Shown here one piece after another: positions 6,038 to 13,144 of a DNA stretch of 14,773 nucleotides (positions within the stretch are counted from its first letter, which is position 1; each line of letters opens with the position of its first letter). The notes under the pieces were generated by a model that did no database searches, was not told the DNA's origin, and saw nothing but the letters and a program-made list of their open reading frames with translations. The stretch is from NCBI GenBank assembly GCA_017440445.1, contig JAFSHE010000014.1:1-14773 (forward strand), written 5' to 3'. Source of the DNA: Oscillospiraceae bacterium. Lineage in GTDB: Bacteria > Bacillota_A > Clostridia > Oscillospirales > Ruminococcaceae. A program made the translations under genes and the position numbers.

Positions 6038-6709
6038 TCAGGGGTTTATCGCCTCAAGCCTGTAAATGGGAAGTCCCATAGAGGTGAAGCGTGTTTCATA
6101 CTCTGTCATAATATTCCCCTCGAAATTACTTTTATGCAGGTCAAGGGAAACGTTCCTCATAGCGAAGCCATTGGCAGAGAAATGCTCGATGGAGAACTCG
6201 AAAAGACGCTGGTTATCTGTTTTCTGATGTATCTCCGCACCGCTTTTAAGCACCTCGTTGTATATCTTCAGGAAACGTGTGTGGGTAAGGCGATGCTTTG
6301 CGTAGCTCTCCTTGGGGAAAGGGCAGGAGAAGTTGAGATACAGCCTCTCGATGGTATGCGGACGGAACAGGTGATGCAGATACTCCGCCTGACCGAGGCA
6401 GAAGCGCACGTTCTTCATGCCGCTTTCGATGAGCTTTTCTGCGCCTGTCACGATAACGTTTGGAGTTTTCTCGATAGCGATATAGTTTATATCGGGATTT
6501 TTCGCCGCAAGCTCGATGATGAACTGACCCTTTCCGCAGCCTATCTCAAGATGAACGGGATTGTTGTTTCCGAATACACGCATGCTGTCAAAAAACAGCT
6601 CGTCCTTAAGCGGGTCGTCTGCGAATTCGTTCTGATTCTGCATGTAGATCATCACCTCGGAGCAGGCTGCAAGTCTGTCCTCAAGATGGCGCTTTTTTCT
6701 CATTCTCAT
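6038..6709 (-). CDS. trmB: tRNA (guanine-N7-)-methyltransferase, Asp-to-Cys in the catalytic motif
   Basis: Methylates N7 of G46 in the tRNA variable loop with S-adenosylmethionine; cytoplasmic. The 223 residues are a usual length. Visible are the N-terminal MRMRKK, the SAM loop LEIGCGKGQF (54-63), Glu80 in AIE, the LYLNFS strand (123-128), the motif KTDN (163-166) and the C-terminal TEYETRF (202-208). The hallmark after LYLNFS is normally DPWPK; here it is CPFPK, so Cys129 replaces the Asp implicated in catalysis in E. coli TrmB. The rest is intact, so it may be a lineage variant rather than a dead enzyme. The start ATG 6709 has a modest AGAGGT site four bases away, and a second ATG at 6703 is spaced better. 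It has its own promoter, and the hydrolase gene follows. Confidence 0.94.
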   Translation of the reverse strand: MRMRKKRHLEDRLAACSEVMIYMQNQNEFADDPLKDELFFDSMRVFGNNNPVHLEIGCGKGQFIIELAAKNPDINYIAIEKTPNVIVTGAEKLIESGMKNVRFCLGQAEYLHHLFRPHTIERLYLNFSCPFPKESYAKHRLTHTRFLKIYNEVLKSGAEIHQKTDNQRLFEFSIEHFSANGFAMRNVSLDLHKSNFEGNIMTEYETRFTSMGLPIYRLEAINP

Positions 6710-6737
6710 GATATGTACCTCTGTTATCGAATATAGT

Positions 6738-6763
6738 AAAGCCCCGCATTTCGGCGGGGCTTT
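6738..6763 (-). terminator. Strong hairpin in the trmB leader, weak terminator or attenuator
   Basis: On the minus strand, AAAGCCCCGC, loop CGAAAT and GCGGGGCTTT form a perfect 10-bp GC-rich stem, followed only by TTTACTATATT. It could stop readthrough from copA. Because the trmB promoter lies upstream of it, it is also inside the trmB leader and may attenuate trmB and the hydrolase. Confidence 0.6.
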
Positions 6764-6807
6764 GATGTTTTGTTTTCACAGCCGAAAGGCAAATTATTCA
6801 CCCGTAT

Positions 6808-6836
6808 ATATTACCACACGTGGCGAAAAATGTCAA
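6808..6836 (-). promoter_or_regulatory. Sigma-A promoter of trmB
   Basis: On the minus strand, a perfect TTGACA (6836-6831), a 17-base spacer and TAATAT (6813-6808). Start near 6801, giving a leader of about 90 nt. The -35 begins two bases after the copA stop codon. Confidence 0.85.
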
Positions 6837-6838
6837 TA

Positions 6839-7045
6839 TCATCCGATGGAGATAACATCGTAGCCTGCCTCTGTAACAGCGTTTCTGAGGGTATCATCGG
6901 ATACCTCAGCGGTGAGAGTTACCTCAGCACACTTTGCCTCAAGGTCCACCTGTGCGGATACGCCCTCGATATCGTTGAGAGCCTTCTCTACGTGAGCCTT
7001 GCACTTAGGGCACATCATGCCTTCGATTATCATTTTTCTTGTCAT
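6839..7045 (-). other. Possible internal in-frame start giving a free CopZ-like chaperone
   Basis: Inside copA an in-frame ATG (7045) is preceded by GGAGG (7058-7054) with an 8-base spacer, as good as the ribosome sites of the real genes around it. Initiation here would give a 68-residue protein (MTRKMIIEGMMCPKC...) that equals the size of free CopZ copper chaperones, with the metal site Cys12 and Cys15. The domain is also read as the end of CopA (residue 777 onward), so one gene may give both pump and chaperone. The ribosome site and frame are seen; the use of this start is inference. Confidence 0.5.
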
Positions 7046-9373
7046 GGTCTTTTCCTCCGTTGTATCTGTGTTTTCTGTTTTATTTTCACGGATGACAGCG
7101 CATCCGTTATCGGTACATCTGTCCTCGTCCATTCCCCTGACCTTAAAGAAGCGCAGTCTCAGCGCATTCGTCACCACGAACACCGAGCTGAAGCTCATTG
7201 CCGCTGCGGCTATCATGGGGTCAAGACGTATTCCGAACGGGATGAACAGCACTCCCGCCGCAAGCGGAATTCCCACCGCATTGTAGAAGAATGCCCAGAA
7301 CAGATTCTGCTTGATATTCCTTATCGTCGCCCTGCCGAGGGATATCGCAGACGCTGCGTCACGCAGGTCGTTCTTCATCAGCACGATGTCCGCCGAGTCT
7401 ATCGCTATATCCGTGCCTGCGCCTATCGCTATTCCCACATCCGCCGACGCAAGTGCGGGAGCGTCGTTTATGCCGTCGCCTACCATGGCAACGCACCTGC
7501 CCTCTGATTTCAGCCGTGAGATATGCTCCGCCTTTCCTGCGGGAAGCACCTCTGCTATCGCCTCATCAACGCCCGCCTGCTGACGTATCACCTCCGCAGT
7601 GCGGCGGTTGTCGCCTGTAAGCATTACAACGCTTATCCCCATCTCGTGCAGACGTTTAACTGCCGCAGGGCTTGTGGGCTTTATCACATCTGCCGCAGCA
7701 ACGATACCCTTTACACGCTTACTGTCGGCTATAAGCATCACTGTCTTGCCATCTGCGGAAAGCCGTGAGAAATCCTCTGCCGCCGCAGAAAAGTCTATCC
7801 CATTCTCCGTCATAAGGCGCTCGTTTCCGACAAACCACTGCTGTCCGCTGAGCTTTCCTGTTACTCCACGACCGAAAAGCGCCTCGAAATCCGTCACCTC
7901 GGAAGGCTTTGCGCCGTTTCCTTCCGCATACTCCACTATCGCAGCGGAAACAGGATGCTCCGACAGCTTTTCCAGTGAATATGCCGCAGACAATGCTCCC
8001 TTTTCGTACTCGATAAGGTCGGTGCAGACGGGTCTACCCTCGGTGACAGTACCCGTCTTGTCAAGCACAACGGTATCTATCTTGTGGAGAGTTTCCAGTG
8101 CGGCGGCGGATTTTATCAGTATTCCGTTTTCCGCACCCTTTCCTGTGCCTGCCATTATCGCCACAGGAGTAGCAAGTCCCAGTGCGCAGGGACAGGAGAT
8201 TACCAGCACCGATATTCCCATCGACAGCGCAAAGGTGAATTCCCTGCCGAGAAGCAGCCACACCGCAAAGGTCAGCACCGCTATCGTCATGACCACAGGA
8301 ACGAATATGCCGCTTATCTTATCCGCAAGCCTTGCTATCGGCGCTTTGGATGCCGCTGCGTCGCTTACAAGCTCGATTATCTTTGAGAGCGTGGTCTGTC
8401 CGCCCACCTTTTCCGCACGGAATTTTATAAATCCGCTGGTATTCACCGAGGCGGTCATTACTGTGTCGCCCACCGTCTTTTCCGCAGGGACGCTCTCACC
8501 TGTCAGTGCGGACTCGTCTATCGCTGCGCTGCCCTCAATAATGGTACCGTCTGCGGGTATCCTCTGTCCCGGGCGCACGATGCAGATATCGCCCTCGGAA
8601 AGCTGCTCTGCGGGGATAGTTACCTCCCCGCCGTCACGGATGACCGCCGCCGTTTCCGGTGCAAGCTCTGTCAGCTTTGTGAGCGCCTCGGCAGTCTTTG
8701 CCTTGGAGCGGGACTCAAGGAACTTTCCCACCGTGATAAGTGTCAGGATAGTACCCGCACCCTCGAAATAAAGGTCCATGTGATACTGATGTACAAGCTC
8801 CGTATCGCCTGTACCCATGCCCCAGCACATCATGTAGATGGCGAATATTCCGTATATCACCGAGGCGGCAGAGCCTGTGGCGACCAGCGTATCCATATTC
8901 GGAGAGCGGTTTATCAGCGCCCTGAATCCACGTGAGAAATAGGAGCGGTTGAGGTACATTATCGGCAGCACCAGCAGAAACTGCGTGAAACCGAATGCCA
9001 CTGCGCCCTCTGTACCCGTCATGAAAGCTGGGAGCGGAGCGCCAAGCATGTGTCCCATGGAAACATACATCAGCACCGCAAGGAATATCACCGACAGGAT
9101 GAGTCGGCGCTTCATCTGCTTTGCTTCTTCCCTTTTCGTATCCGCAGAGAGGGTCTTCTTTTCCTCTGCGCCCTTTACCGTGCAGCCGTAGCCCGCCTTT
9201 ATCACGGCGGCGCAGATGTCCTCCTCGGTAAGGTCTGTGTATTCTGCGGTCATGCTGCCGCCCATAAGGCTGACGGTGACATCCGTCACTCCGTTGAGCT
9301 TCCGCACTGCTTTCTCCACATGAGCGGAGCAGGCTGAGCAGGTCATGCCCGTTACATTGAATCTGCTTTTCAT
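6839..9373 (-). CDS. copA: Cu(I)-exporting P1B-type ATPase with fused C-terminal CopZ-like domain
   Basis: Pumps Cu(I) (and possibly Ag(I)) out of the cytoplasm at the expense of ATP; inner membrane. Domains of the 844 residues are: an N-terminal heavy-metal-associated domain with GMTCSAC (9-15), eight predicted membrane helices, the actuator TGES (291-294), the CPC transport site (394-396) in helix 6, the phosphorylation motif DKTGT with Asp438, HP (473-474), TGDN (586-589), GDGINDAP (632-639), Tyr697-Asn698 in helix 7 and Met726/Ser729-Ser730 in helix 8. The last set is the Cu(I) subclass mark. After the last helix comes a hydrophilic linker (about 747-776) and then a second complete metal-binding domain with GMMCPKC (785-791). 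The extra domain at the C-terminal end is unusual. The ATG at 9373 has GAAAGG six bases before it. It has its own promoter, and no CsoR or CopY gene is nearby. Confidence 0.96.
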   Translation of the reverse strand: MKSRFNVTGMTCSACSAHVEKAVRKLNGVTDVTVSLMGGSMTAEYTDLTEEDICAAVIKAGYGCTVKGAEEKKTLSADTKREEAKQMKRRLILSVIFLAVLMYVSMGHMLGAPLPAFMTGTEGAVAFGFTQFLLVLPIMYLNRSYFSRGFRALINRSPNMDTLVATGSAASVIYGIFAIYMMCWGMGTGDTELVHQYHMDLYFEGAGTILTLITVGKFLESRSKAKTAEALTKLTELAPETAAVIRDGGEVTIPAEQLSEGDICIVRPGQRIPADGTIIEGSAAIDESALTGESVPAEKTVGDTVMTASVNTSGFIKFRAEKVGGQTTLSKIIELVSDAAASKAPIARLADKISGIFVPVVMTIAVLTFAVWLLLGREFTFALSMGISVLVISCPCALGLATPVAIMAGTGKGAENGILIKSAAALETLHKIDTVVLDKTGTVTEGRPVCTDLIEYEKGALSAAYSLEKLSEHPVSAAIVEYAEGNGAKPSEVTDFEALFGRGVTGKLSGQQWFVGNERLMTENGIDFSAAAEDFSRLSADGKTVMLIADSKRVKGIVAAADVIKPTSPAAVKRLHEMGISVVMLTGDNRRTAEVIRQQAGVDEAIAEVLPAGKAEHISRLKSEGRCVAMVGDGINDAPALASADVGIAIGAGTDIAIDSADIVLMKNDLRDAASAISLGRATIRNIKQNLFWAFFYNAVGIPLAAGVLFIPFGIRLDPMIAAAAMSFSSVFVVTNALRLRFFKVRGMDEDRCTDNGCAVIRENKTENTDTTEEKTMTRKMIIEGMMCPKCKAHVEKALNDIEGVSAQVDLEAKCAEVTLTAEVSDDTLRNAVTEAGYDVISIG

Positions 9374-9397
9374 ATCTTGCCTTTCAATCTTCTTTCC

Positions 9398-9413
9398 GTT
9401 AGCAAAAGCTAAC
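9398..9413 (-). promoter_or_regulatory. Inverted repeat between copA promoter and copA start, possible operator
   Basis: GTTAGC, 4 bases, GCTAAC: a perfect 6-bp repeat lying about +7 to +22 of the copA transcript. It could be a repressor site at the start of transcription or an RNA hairpin. It does not fit the CopY box (TACANNTGTA) or a CsoR-type GC-rich palindrome, and its half-site only loosely recalls DtxR/MntR-type sites. The regulator is unknown. Confidence 0.5.
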
Positions 9414-9426
9414 CAACTTCGTTCTA

Positions 9427-9455
9427 ATTATACATCCATATCACTTTTTTGTCAA
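9427..9455 (-). promoter_or_regulatory. Consensus sigma-A promoter of copA
   Basis: On the minus strand, a perfect TTGACA (9455-9450), a 17-base spacer and a perfect TATAAT (9432-9427). Start near 9420, about 46 bases before the copA ATG. Such a strong promoter suggests that repression sets the expression level. Confidence 0.92.
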
Positions 9456-9480
9456 CTGCGTGACCTCCAGCCATTCGCTG

Positions 9481-9513
9481 AAGCCCCATGACCACAACAA
9501 ATGACAGGGGCTT
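9481..9513. repeat. Inverted repeat between the divergent promoters
   Basis: AAGCCCC (9481-9487) and GGGGCTT (9507-9513) are a perfect 7-bp inverted repeat with a 19-base gap. The right arm overlaps the -35 of the flavin-reductase promoter by two bases. No T-run follows on either strand, so it does not look like a terminator; an operator is possible. Confidence 0.5.
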
Positions 9514-9540
9514 GCAAAAGATGATATTTTATGTTATACT
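9512..9540 (+). promoter_or_regulatory. Sigma-A promoter of the flavin reductase-ung unit
   Basis: TTGCAA (9512-9517), a 17-base spacer and TATACT (9535-9540). Start near 9547, about 57 bases before the ATG. It is divergent from the copA promoter, with the two -35 boxes 56 bases apart. Confidence 0.8.
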
Positions 9541-9543
9541 ATT

Positions 9544-9585
9544 AAATTGGACATTTGTCAAATTTTTATCAGCGGAAATATCCGC
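9544..9585 (+). promoter_or_regulatory. Two inverted repeats in the flavin-reductase leader
   Basis: AAATTGGAC, ATTT, GTCAAATTT (9544-9565) is a 9-bp repeat with one mismatch placed right at the transcription start, a typical operator position. A second perfect hairpin GCGGA, AATA, TCCGC (9572-9585) follows in the leader, just before the ribosome site. The first is better explained as a protein-binding site; the regulator is unknown. Confidence 0.5.
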
Positions 9586-9603
9586 CAGTGAAAGGAATAT
9601 AAT

Positions 9604-10197
9604 ATGGAAAAAGTTCAGTGGAAGGGCGGCACGCTGCTTGCCCCTGTGCCTGCTGTGCTGGTATCCTGCGGCACAGTGGAAAAGCCCGCCGCAATAACCA
9701 TCGCATGGACAGGAATAATCTGTTCCGACCCCGCAAAGACCTACATCTCGGTAAGACCGAGCAGAAACTCCTATAACATCATCAGGGAGAGCGGAGAATT
9801 CGTCATCAACATGATGCCCTCCTCCTTCGTGCGTCAGGTAGACTACTGCGGCATCAAATCAGGCAGAAACGAGGACAAGCTTGCAAAGCAGAAGCTCACC
9901 GCAGAAGCCTGCAACATAGTATCTGCACCGCAGATAGCGCAGTGTCCCATCTCCCTCGAATGTAAGGTGACGGATATCCTGCCTCAGGGCAGCCACGATA
10001 TGTTCATCGCCGAGATAGTTTCCGTGAATATCGCAGAGAATCTCATTGATGAAAAGGGCAGGCTGTGCATGGAAAAGGCAGGCCTTATGGCTTACGCTCA
10101 CGGCACATACTACGCACTCGGCAAGAAGATAGGCACATTCGGTTTTTCCGTAAAGCCGAAGCGTGCAAAAAATCCTCACTACAAGAAAAGGAAGTAA
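9604..10197 (+). CDS. Flavin reductase-like, FMN-binding split-barrel protein
   Basis: A 197-residue cytoplasmic protein of the flavin reductase-like / flavoredoxin group, which binds FMN and usually passes electrons from NAD(P)H or ferredoxin partners. Its own substrate cannot be told from sequence. Family marks are the N-terminal half PAAITIAWTGIICSDPAKTY (28-47), RNSYNIIRESGEFVIN (54-69) around the flavin site, and HDMFIAEIVSV (131-141), all at the family's positions. The C-terminus is basic (KPKRAKNPHYKKRK). Length is normal. The ATG at 9604 has GAAAGGA seven bases before it. It is the first gene of an apparent unit with ung 8 bases downstream. Two inverted repeats in its leader suggest regulation. 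Confidence 0.88.
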   Translation: MEKVQWKGGTLLAPVPAVLVSCGTVEKPAAITIAWTGIICSDPAKTYISVRPSRNSYNIIRESGEFVINMMPSSFVRQVDYCGIKSGRNEDKLAKQKLTAEACNIVSAPQIAQCPISLECKVTDILPQGSHDMFIAEIVSVNIAENLIDEKGRLCMEKAGLMAYAHGTYYALGKKIGTFGFSVKPKRAKNPHYKKRK

Positions 10198-10205
10198 GGT
10201 GCGGC

Positions 10206-10874
10206 ATGGTACATATCGGAAACGAATGGGACGCACTTCTCGCTGAGGAATTTCAGAAGGAATACTACCTCAGACTGCGGGAATTCCTCAAGGCTGAGTA
10301 CAGCACAAAAACAATATACCCGCCGATGAACGATATCTTCAACGCACTGAGATACACCTCTTACAGCGATGTAAGGGCGGTGATACTGGGACAGGACCCG
10401 TATCACGGTGCGGGACAGGCGCACGGGCTGTGCTTTTCGGTGAAAAAGGGAGTTCAGCCGCCGCCATCGCTTCAGAATATCTTCAAGGAGCTTAATGCGG
10501 ACCTCGGCATCACCCCTCCCCCGCACGGAGAGCTTACCTCATGGGCGAAAAGCGGCGTGCTTCTCATGAACACCGCCCTCACCGTAAGAGAGGGTCAGGC
10601 AAACAGCCACCGCGGTCAGGGCTGGGAGATACTCACCGACCGTGTGATAGAGCTTTTAAATCAGCGTCAGCAGCCGATAGTTTTCATCCTGTGGGGCGGA
10701 AATGCACGGGCTAAGACAAAGCTTATCACTAATCCCGAACATCTTGTATTACAGTGCGCACATCCAAGCCCGCTGTCAGCGTACAACGGATTTTTCGGGT
10801 GCAGGCACTTCTCAAGGACGAATGAATTCCTCACTTCACGGGGAATGCAGCCCATCGACTGGAGGCTTGAATAA
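10206..10874 (+). CDS. ung: Uracil-DNA glycosylase, family 1
   Basis: Removes uracil from DNA and so starts base-excision repair of deaminated cytosine. The 222 residues have the normal length. The water-activating loop GQDPYHG carries Asp64 (the same number as in E. coli), followed by GQAHGLCFSV (70-79), the PPPSLQNIFKEL proline loop (85-96), LLMNTALTVREGQANSH (119-135), and the leucine/His loop HPSPLSAYNGFFG with His186. All catalytic residues are present. The start at 10206 is supported by AAGGTG (10196-10201), which overlaps the flavin-reductase stop. Longer open frame upstream is a shadow of that gene. The lipoprotein gene begins 2 bases after the stop, so the three genes are likely one transcript. 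Confidence 0.97.
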   Translation: MVHIGNEWDALLAEEFQKEYYLRLREFLKAEYSTKTIYPPMNDIFNALRYTSYSDVRAVILGQDPYHGAGQAHGLCFSVKKGVQPPPSLQNIFKELNADLGITPPPHGELTSWAKSGVLLMNTALTVREGQANSHRGQGWEILTDRVIELLNQRQQPIVFILWGGNARAKTKLITNPEHLVLQCAHPSPLSAYNGFFGCRHFSRTNEFLTSRGMQPIDWRLE

Positions 10875-10876
10875 TT

Positions 10877-11563
10877 ATGAAAAGAACGGTTTCCGCATTA
10901 TTCCTCGCAATACTGACGGCTTCTCTGTCAGGCTGCGCCGACCCTGCCGAGAACATCACTCCCGCTGAAAAAGGTCTGCAATACATCATCGTTGACGGAA
11001 CGACGGTAGACCTCACCAAGGGAACAGAGGCTGTTGAAGCGGCTCTCGGAGAGCGTTTCGCAGTGATTGAGGGCAGCAGACTTCCCGAGGGTACAAAAGC
11101 AGATGATATCCTGCTTACCGCCAGCATATACGACATGGAATGGTCGGAATATCATTTCACCGAATACAGCAACGAGATCACTAATGCGCCTGCTGTTCTT
11201 TATAAGGATATGCCGTCTGACATGACGCTTGATGAATTCCGCACCGCCTACGAGGGTCTGTACTACGACTCTTACTGTTTTGAAAATAATAAGAAAGTCC
11301 CGACATACGACTTGGTTCAGGTAAACGGCAAGGTGCTTACGGTTTCAGAGATAAAAGACCAGATGGAACGTGAGAAAATTTATGATGCCTCTGCCTCAGA
11401 GCATTTTATAGCAGACTACGTTTCATACAGATATCTTGCACGTGGGTTCTATTATGACACATCCGAAGATGTGGTGATACTTAAATGCCGATCTGACGGA
11501 CAGAAATGTATCTCGTATTCACTTAGGTATCATGTGGATAACCCCAATGTTACAATAGACTAA
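10877..11563 (+). CDS. Predicted lipoprotein of unknown function
   Basis: A 228-residue protein with a lipoprotein signal peptide: basic MKR, a hydrophobic core and the lipobox LSGC with Cys20, so it should be attached to the outer face of the membrane. The mature part is mixed alpha/beta in appearance, rich in Tyr, Asp and Glu, and has no motif I recognise. No repeats or membrane helices are seen. The start lies 2 bases after the ung stop, with GGAGG eleven bases upstream inside ung. The AGCS symporter gene follows after 34 bases with no terminator between. The link to either neighbour is positional only. Codon use looks like the rest of the window. Confidence 0.8.
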   Translation: MKRTVSALFLAILTASLSGCADPAENITPAEKGLQYIIVDGTTVDLTKGTEAVEAALGERFAVIEGSRLPEGTKADDILLTASIYDMEWSEYHFTEYSNEITNAPAVLYKDMPSDMTLDEFRTAYEGLYYDSYCFENNKKVPTYDLVQVNGKVLTVSEIKDQMEREKIYDASASEHFIADYVSYRYLARGFYYDTSEDVVILKCRSDGQKCISYSLRYHVDNPNVTID

Positions 11564-11597
11564 CCAAATATAAAAAACATAAACAGGAGAAAACTGA

Positions 11598-13025
11598 ATG
11601 ACATTTGAACAGATACTAAAGGTAATTGACGATGCAGTGTGGGGCATCCCGCTCATAGTTCTTATCCTCGCCTGCGGAGTATGGCTTACTGTCCGCACTC
11701 GGGGACTTCAGGTGCGCCACCTCGGACGTGCGCTCAAGTACATGGTAAAGAACGAAAATGGCGGCGACGGCGACGTTTCCAGCTTCGGAGCGCTGTGCAC
11801 TGCGCTTTCCGCCACCATCGGCACAGGAAACATCGTAGGCGTTGCGACAGCTATCACTGTTGGCGGCCCCGGTGCGCTTTTCTGGATGGAGGTAGCCGCA
11901 TTCTTCGGAATGGCGACAAAGTACGCTGAGGGTCTGCTGGCTATCAAGTACCGTGTAACAGATGCAAACGGCGCAAAGCTCGGCGGTCCTTTCTACTACA
12001 TAGAAAACGGAATGGGTCAGAAGTGGAAGTTCCTCGCTAAGATATTCGCCGCACTCGGCGTGTGCGTAGGCATCTTCGGAATTGGCACATTCGCACAGAT
12101 AAACGGTATCTCCTCTGCGGCAAACAACTTCTTCGACCCCAACGGTGCGAATACCGTAAGCCTTTTCGGCACAGACTACACTCTGACCACCATCATCACA
12201 GGTGCAATAGTAACCGTATGCGCCGCACTGGTAATAATCGGCGGCATCAAGCGTATATCCTCCATATCACAGATAATCGTGCCTTTCATGGCGATAATCT
12301 ATGTGCTGGTAGTTATCGTTATACTTATCTGCAACGTGACCGCTATCCCCGCAGCTGTCGCAGAGATAGTTACCAGCGCTTTCAGCTTTGAGATAAACGA
12401 GGTGGCAGGCGGTGCGCTCGGTATACTCGTAGCCATGCAGAGCGGTATCTCAAGGGGTATCTTCTCCAACGAGGCAGGTCTTGGCTCTGCGCCCATCGCA
12501 GCAGCAGCTGCAAAGACCAACGACCCTGTACGTCAGGGGCTTGTCACTATGACAGGTACATTCATCGACACCATAATCATATGCACCATGACAGGTCTTG
12601 CAGTCGTTATCGGCGGCGGCTGGGTGCCTGAGCTTGGTCTGGAGGGCGTTGCGGTAACTACCTACTCTTTCCAGAGCTGCCTCAGCTTCCTGCCGACACA
12701 GGTGCCTGCATTCATTCTGATGGTATGCCTGGTATTCTTCGCATTCACGACCATCCTCGGCTGGAATTACTACTCCGAGAGATGCCTTGCATATCTCGTT
12801 GGCGGAAAGGCGATATTCACTAAGATATTCCGCTGGGCGTATATCCTCGCAGTAGCGATAGGCCCCTACATGACTGTCTCCGCAGTATGGACGATAGCCG
12901 ATATCTTCAACGGACTTATGGCGATACCGAACATCATCGCACTGCTTGCGCTTTCGGGCGTTGTCGCCGCAGAAACAAAGGCATTCAATCAGCGCCTTAA
13001 GGGAAAGAAAAAAGCACAGACCTAA
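11598..13025 (+). CDS. AGCS family alanine/glycine:cation symporter
   Basis: Takes up alanine or glycine with Na+ (or H+) across the cytoplasmic membrane. The 475 residues fit the family length and show about eleven hydrophobic segments. The family signature lies in the first third: TIGTGNIVGVATAI (73-86) followed by GGPGALFWMEVAAFFGM (89-105), then KYAEGLLAIKYR. The ISRGIFSNEAGLGSAP stretch later in the protein is also characteristic. The C-terminal tail is short and basic (RLKGKKKAQT). The ATG at 11598 has AGGAG (11585-11589) eight bases upstream. It is the last gene of the unit starting at 9604, and a good terminator follows. Whether the substrate is alanine, glycine or glutamine cannot be decided here. 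Confidence 0.95.
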   Translation: MTFEQILKVIDDAVWGIPLIVLILACGVWLTVRTRGLQVRHLGRALKYMVKNENGGDGDVSSFGALCTALSATIGTGNIVGVATAITVGGPGALFWMEVAAFFGMATKYAEGLLAIKYRVTDANGAKLGGPFYYIENGMGQKWKFLAKIFAALGVCVGIFGIGTFAQINGISSAANNFFDPNGANTVSLFGTDYTLTTIITGAIVTVCAALVIIGGIKRISSISQIIVPFMAIIYVLVVIVILICNVTAIPAAVAEIVTSAFSFEINEVAGGALGILVAMQSGISRGIFSNEAGLGSAPIAAAAAKTNDPVRQGLVTMTGTFIDTIIICTMTGLAVVIGGGWVPELGLEGVAVTTYSFQSCLSFLPTQVPAFILMVCLVFFAFTTILGWNYYSERCLAYLVGGKAIFTKIFRWAYILAVAIGPYMTVSAVWTIADIFNGLMAIPNIIALLALSGVVAAETKAFNQRLKGKKKAQT

Positions 13026-13038
13026 ACAATATACAGAC

Positions 13039-13074
13039 GATCCGCTTCCGACATCAATCAGAGGCGGATCTTTT
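13039..13074 (+). terminator. Terminator of the flavin reductase-to-AGCS unit
   Basis: GATCCGCTTC and GAGGCGGATC form a 10-bp stem with one G-T pair and a 12-base loop, followed by TTTT. The same T-rich stretch leads straight into the next promoter. Confidence 0.88.
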
Positions 13075-13075
13075 G

Positions 13076-13104
13076 TTGACTTTTTCTTGCGATATTGCTA
13101 TAAT
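13076..13104 (+). promoter_or_regulatory. Sigma-A promoter of the solute-binding protein gene
   Basis: TTGACT (13076-13081), a 17-base spacer and a perfect TATAAT (13099-13104) with a TGC extended -10. Start near 13111, about 34 bases before the ATG. Confidence 0.9.
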
Positions 13105-13144
13105 AAAAGCAACATAAGTTTATTCCGTAACAGGAGGTACTCCG

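Noticed and set aside
5169..6736. Long plus-strand open frames (about 298 and 250 codons) across the hydrolase and trmB genes
   Set aside because: Both lie opposite well-supported genes with complete catalytic motifs, and their products resemble no protein family.
7599..8771. A 390-codon open frame on the plus strand inside copA
   Set aside because: It is antisense to the conserved core of the ATPase, is rich in Ser/Pro/Ala as expected for a shadow of a GC-biased gene, and has no recognisable domain or ribosome site.
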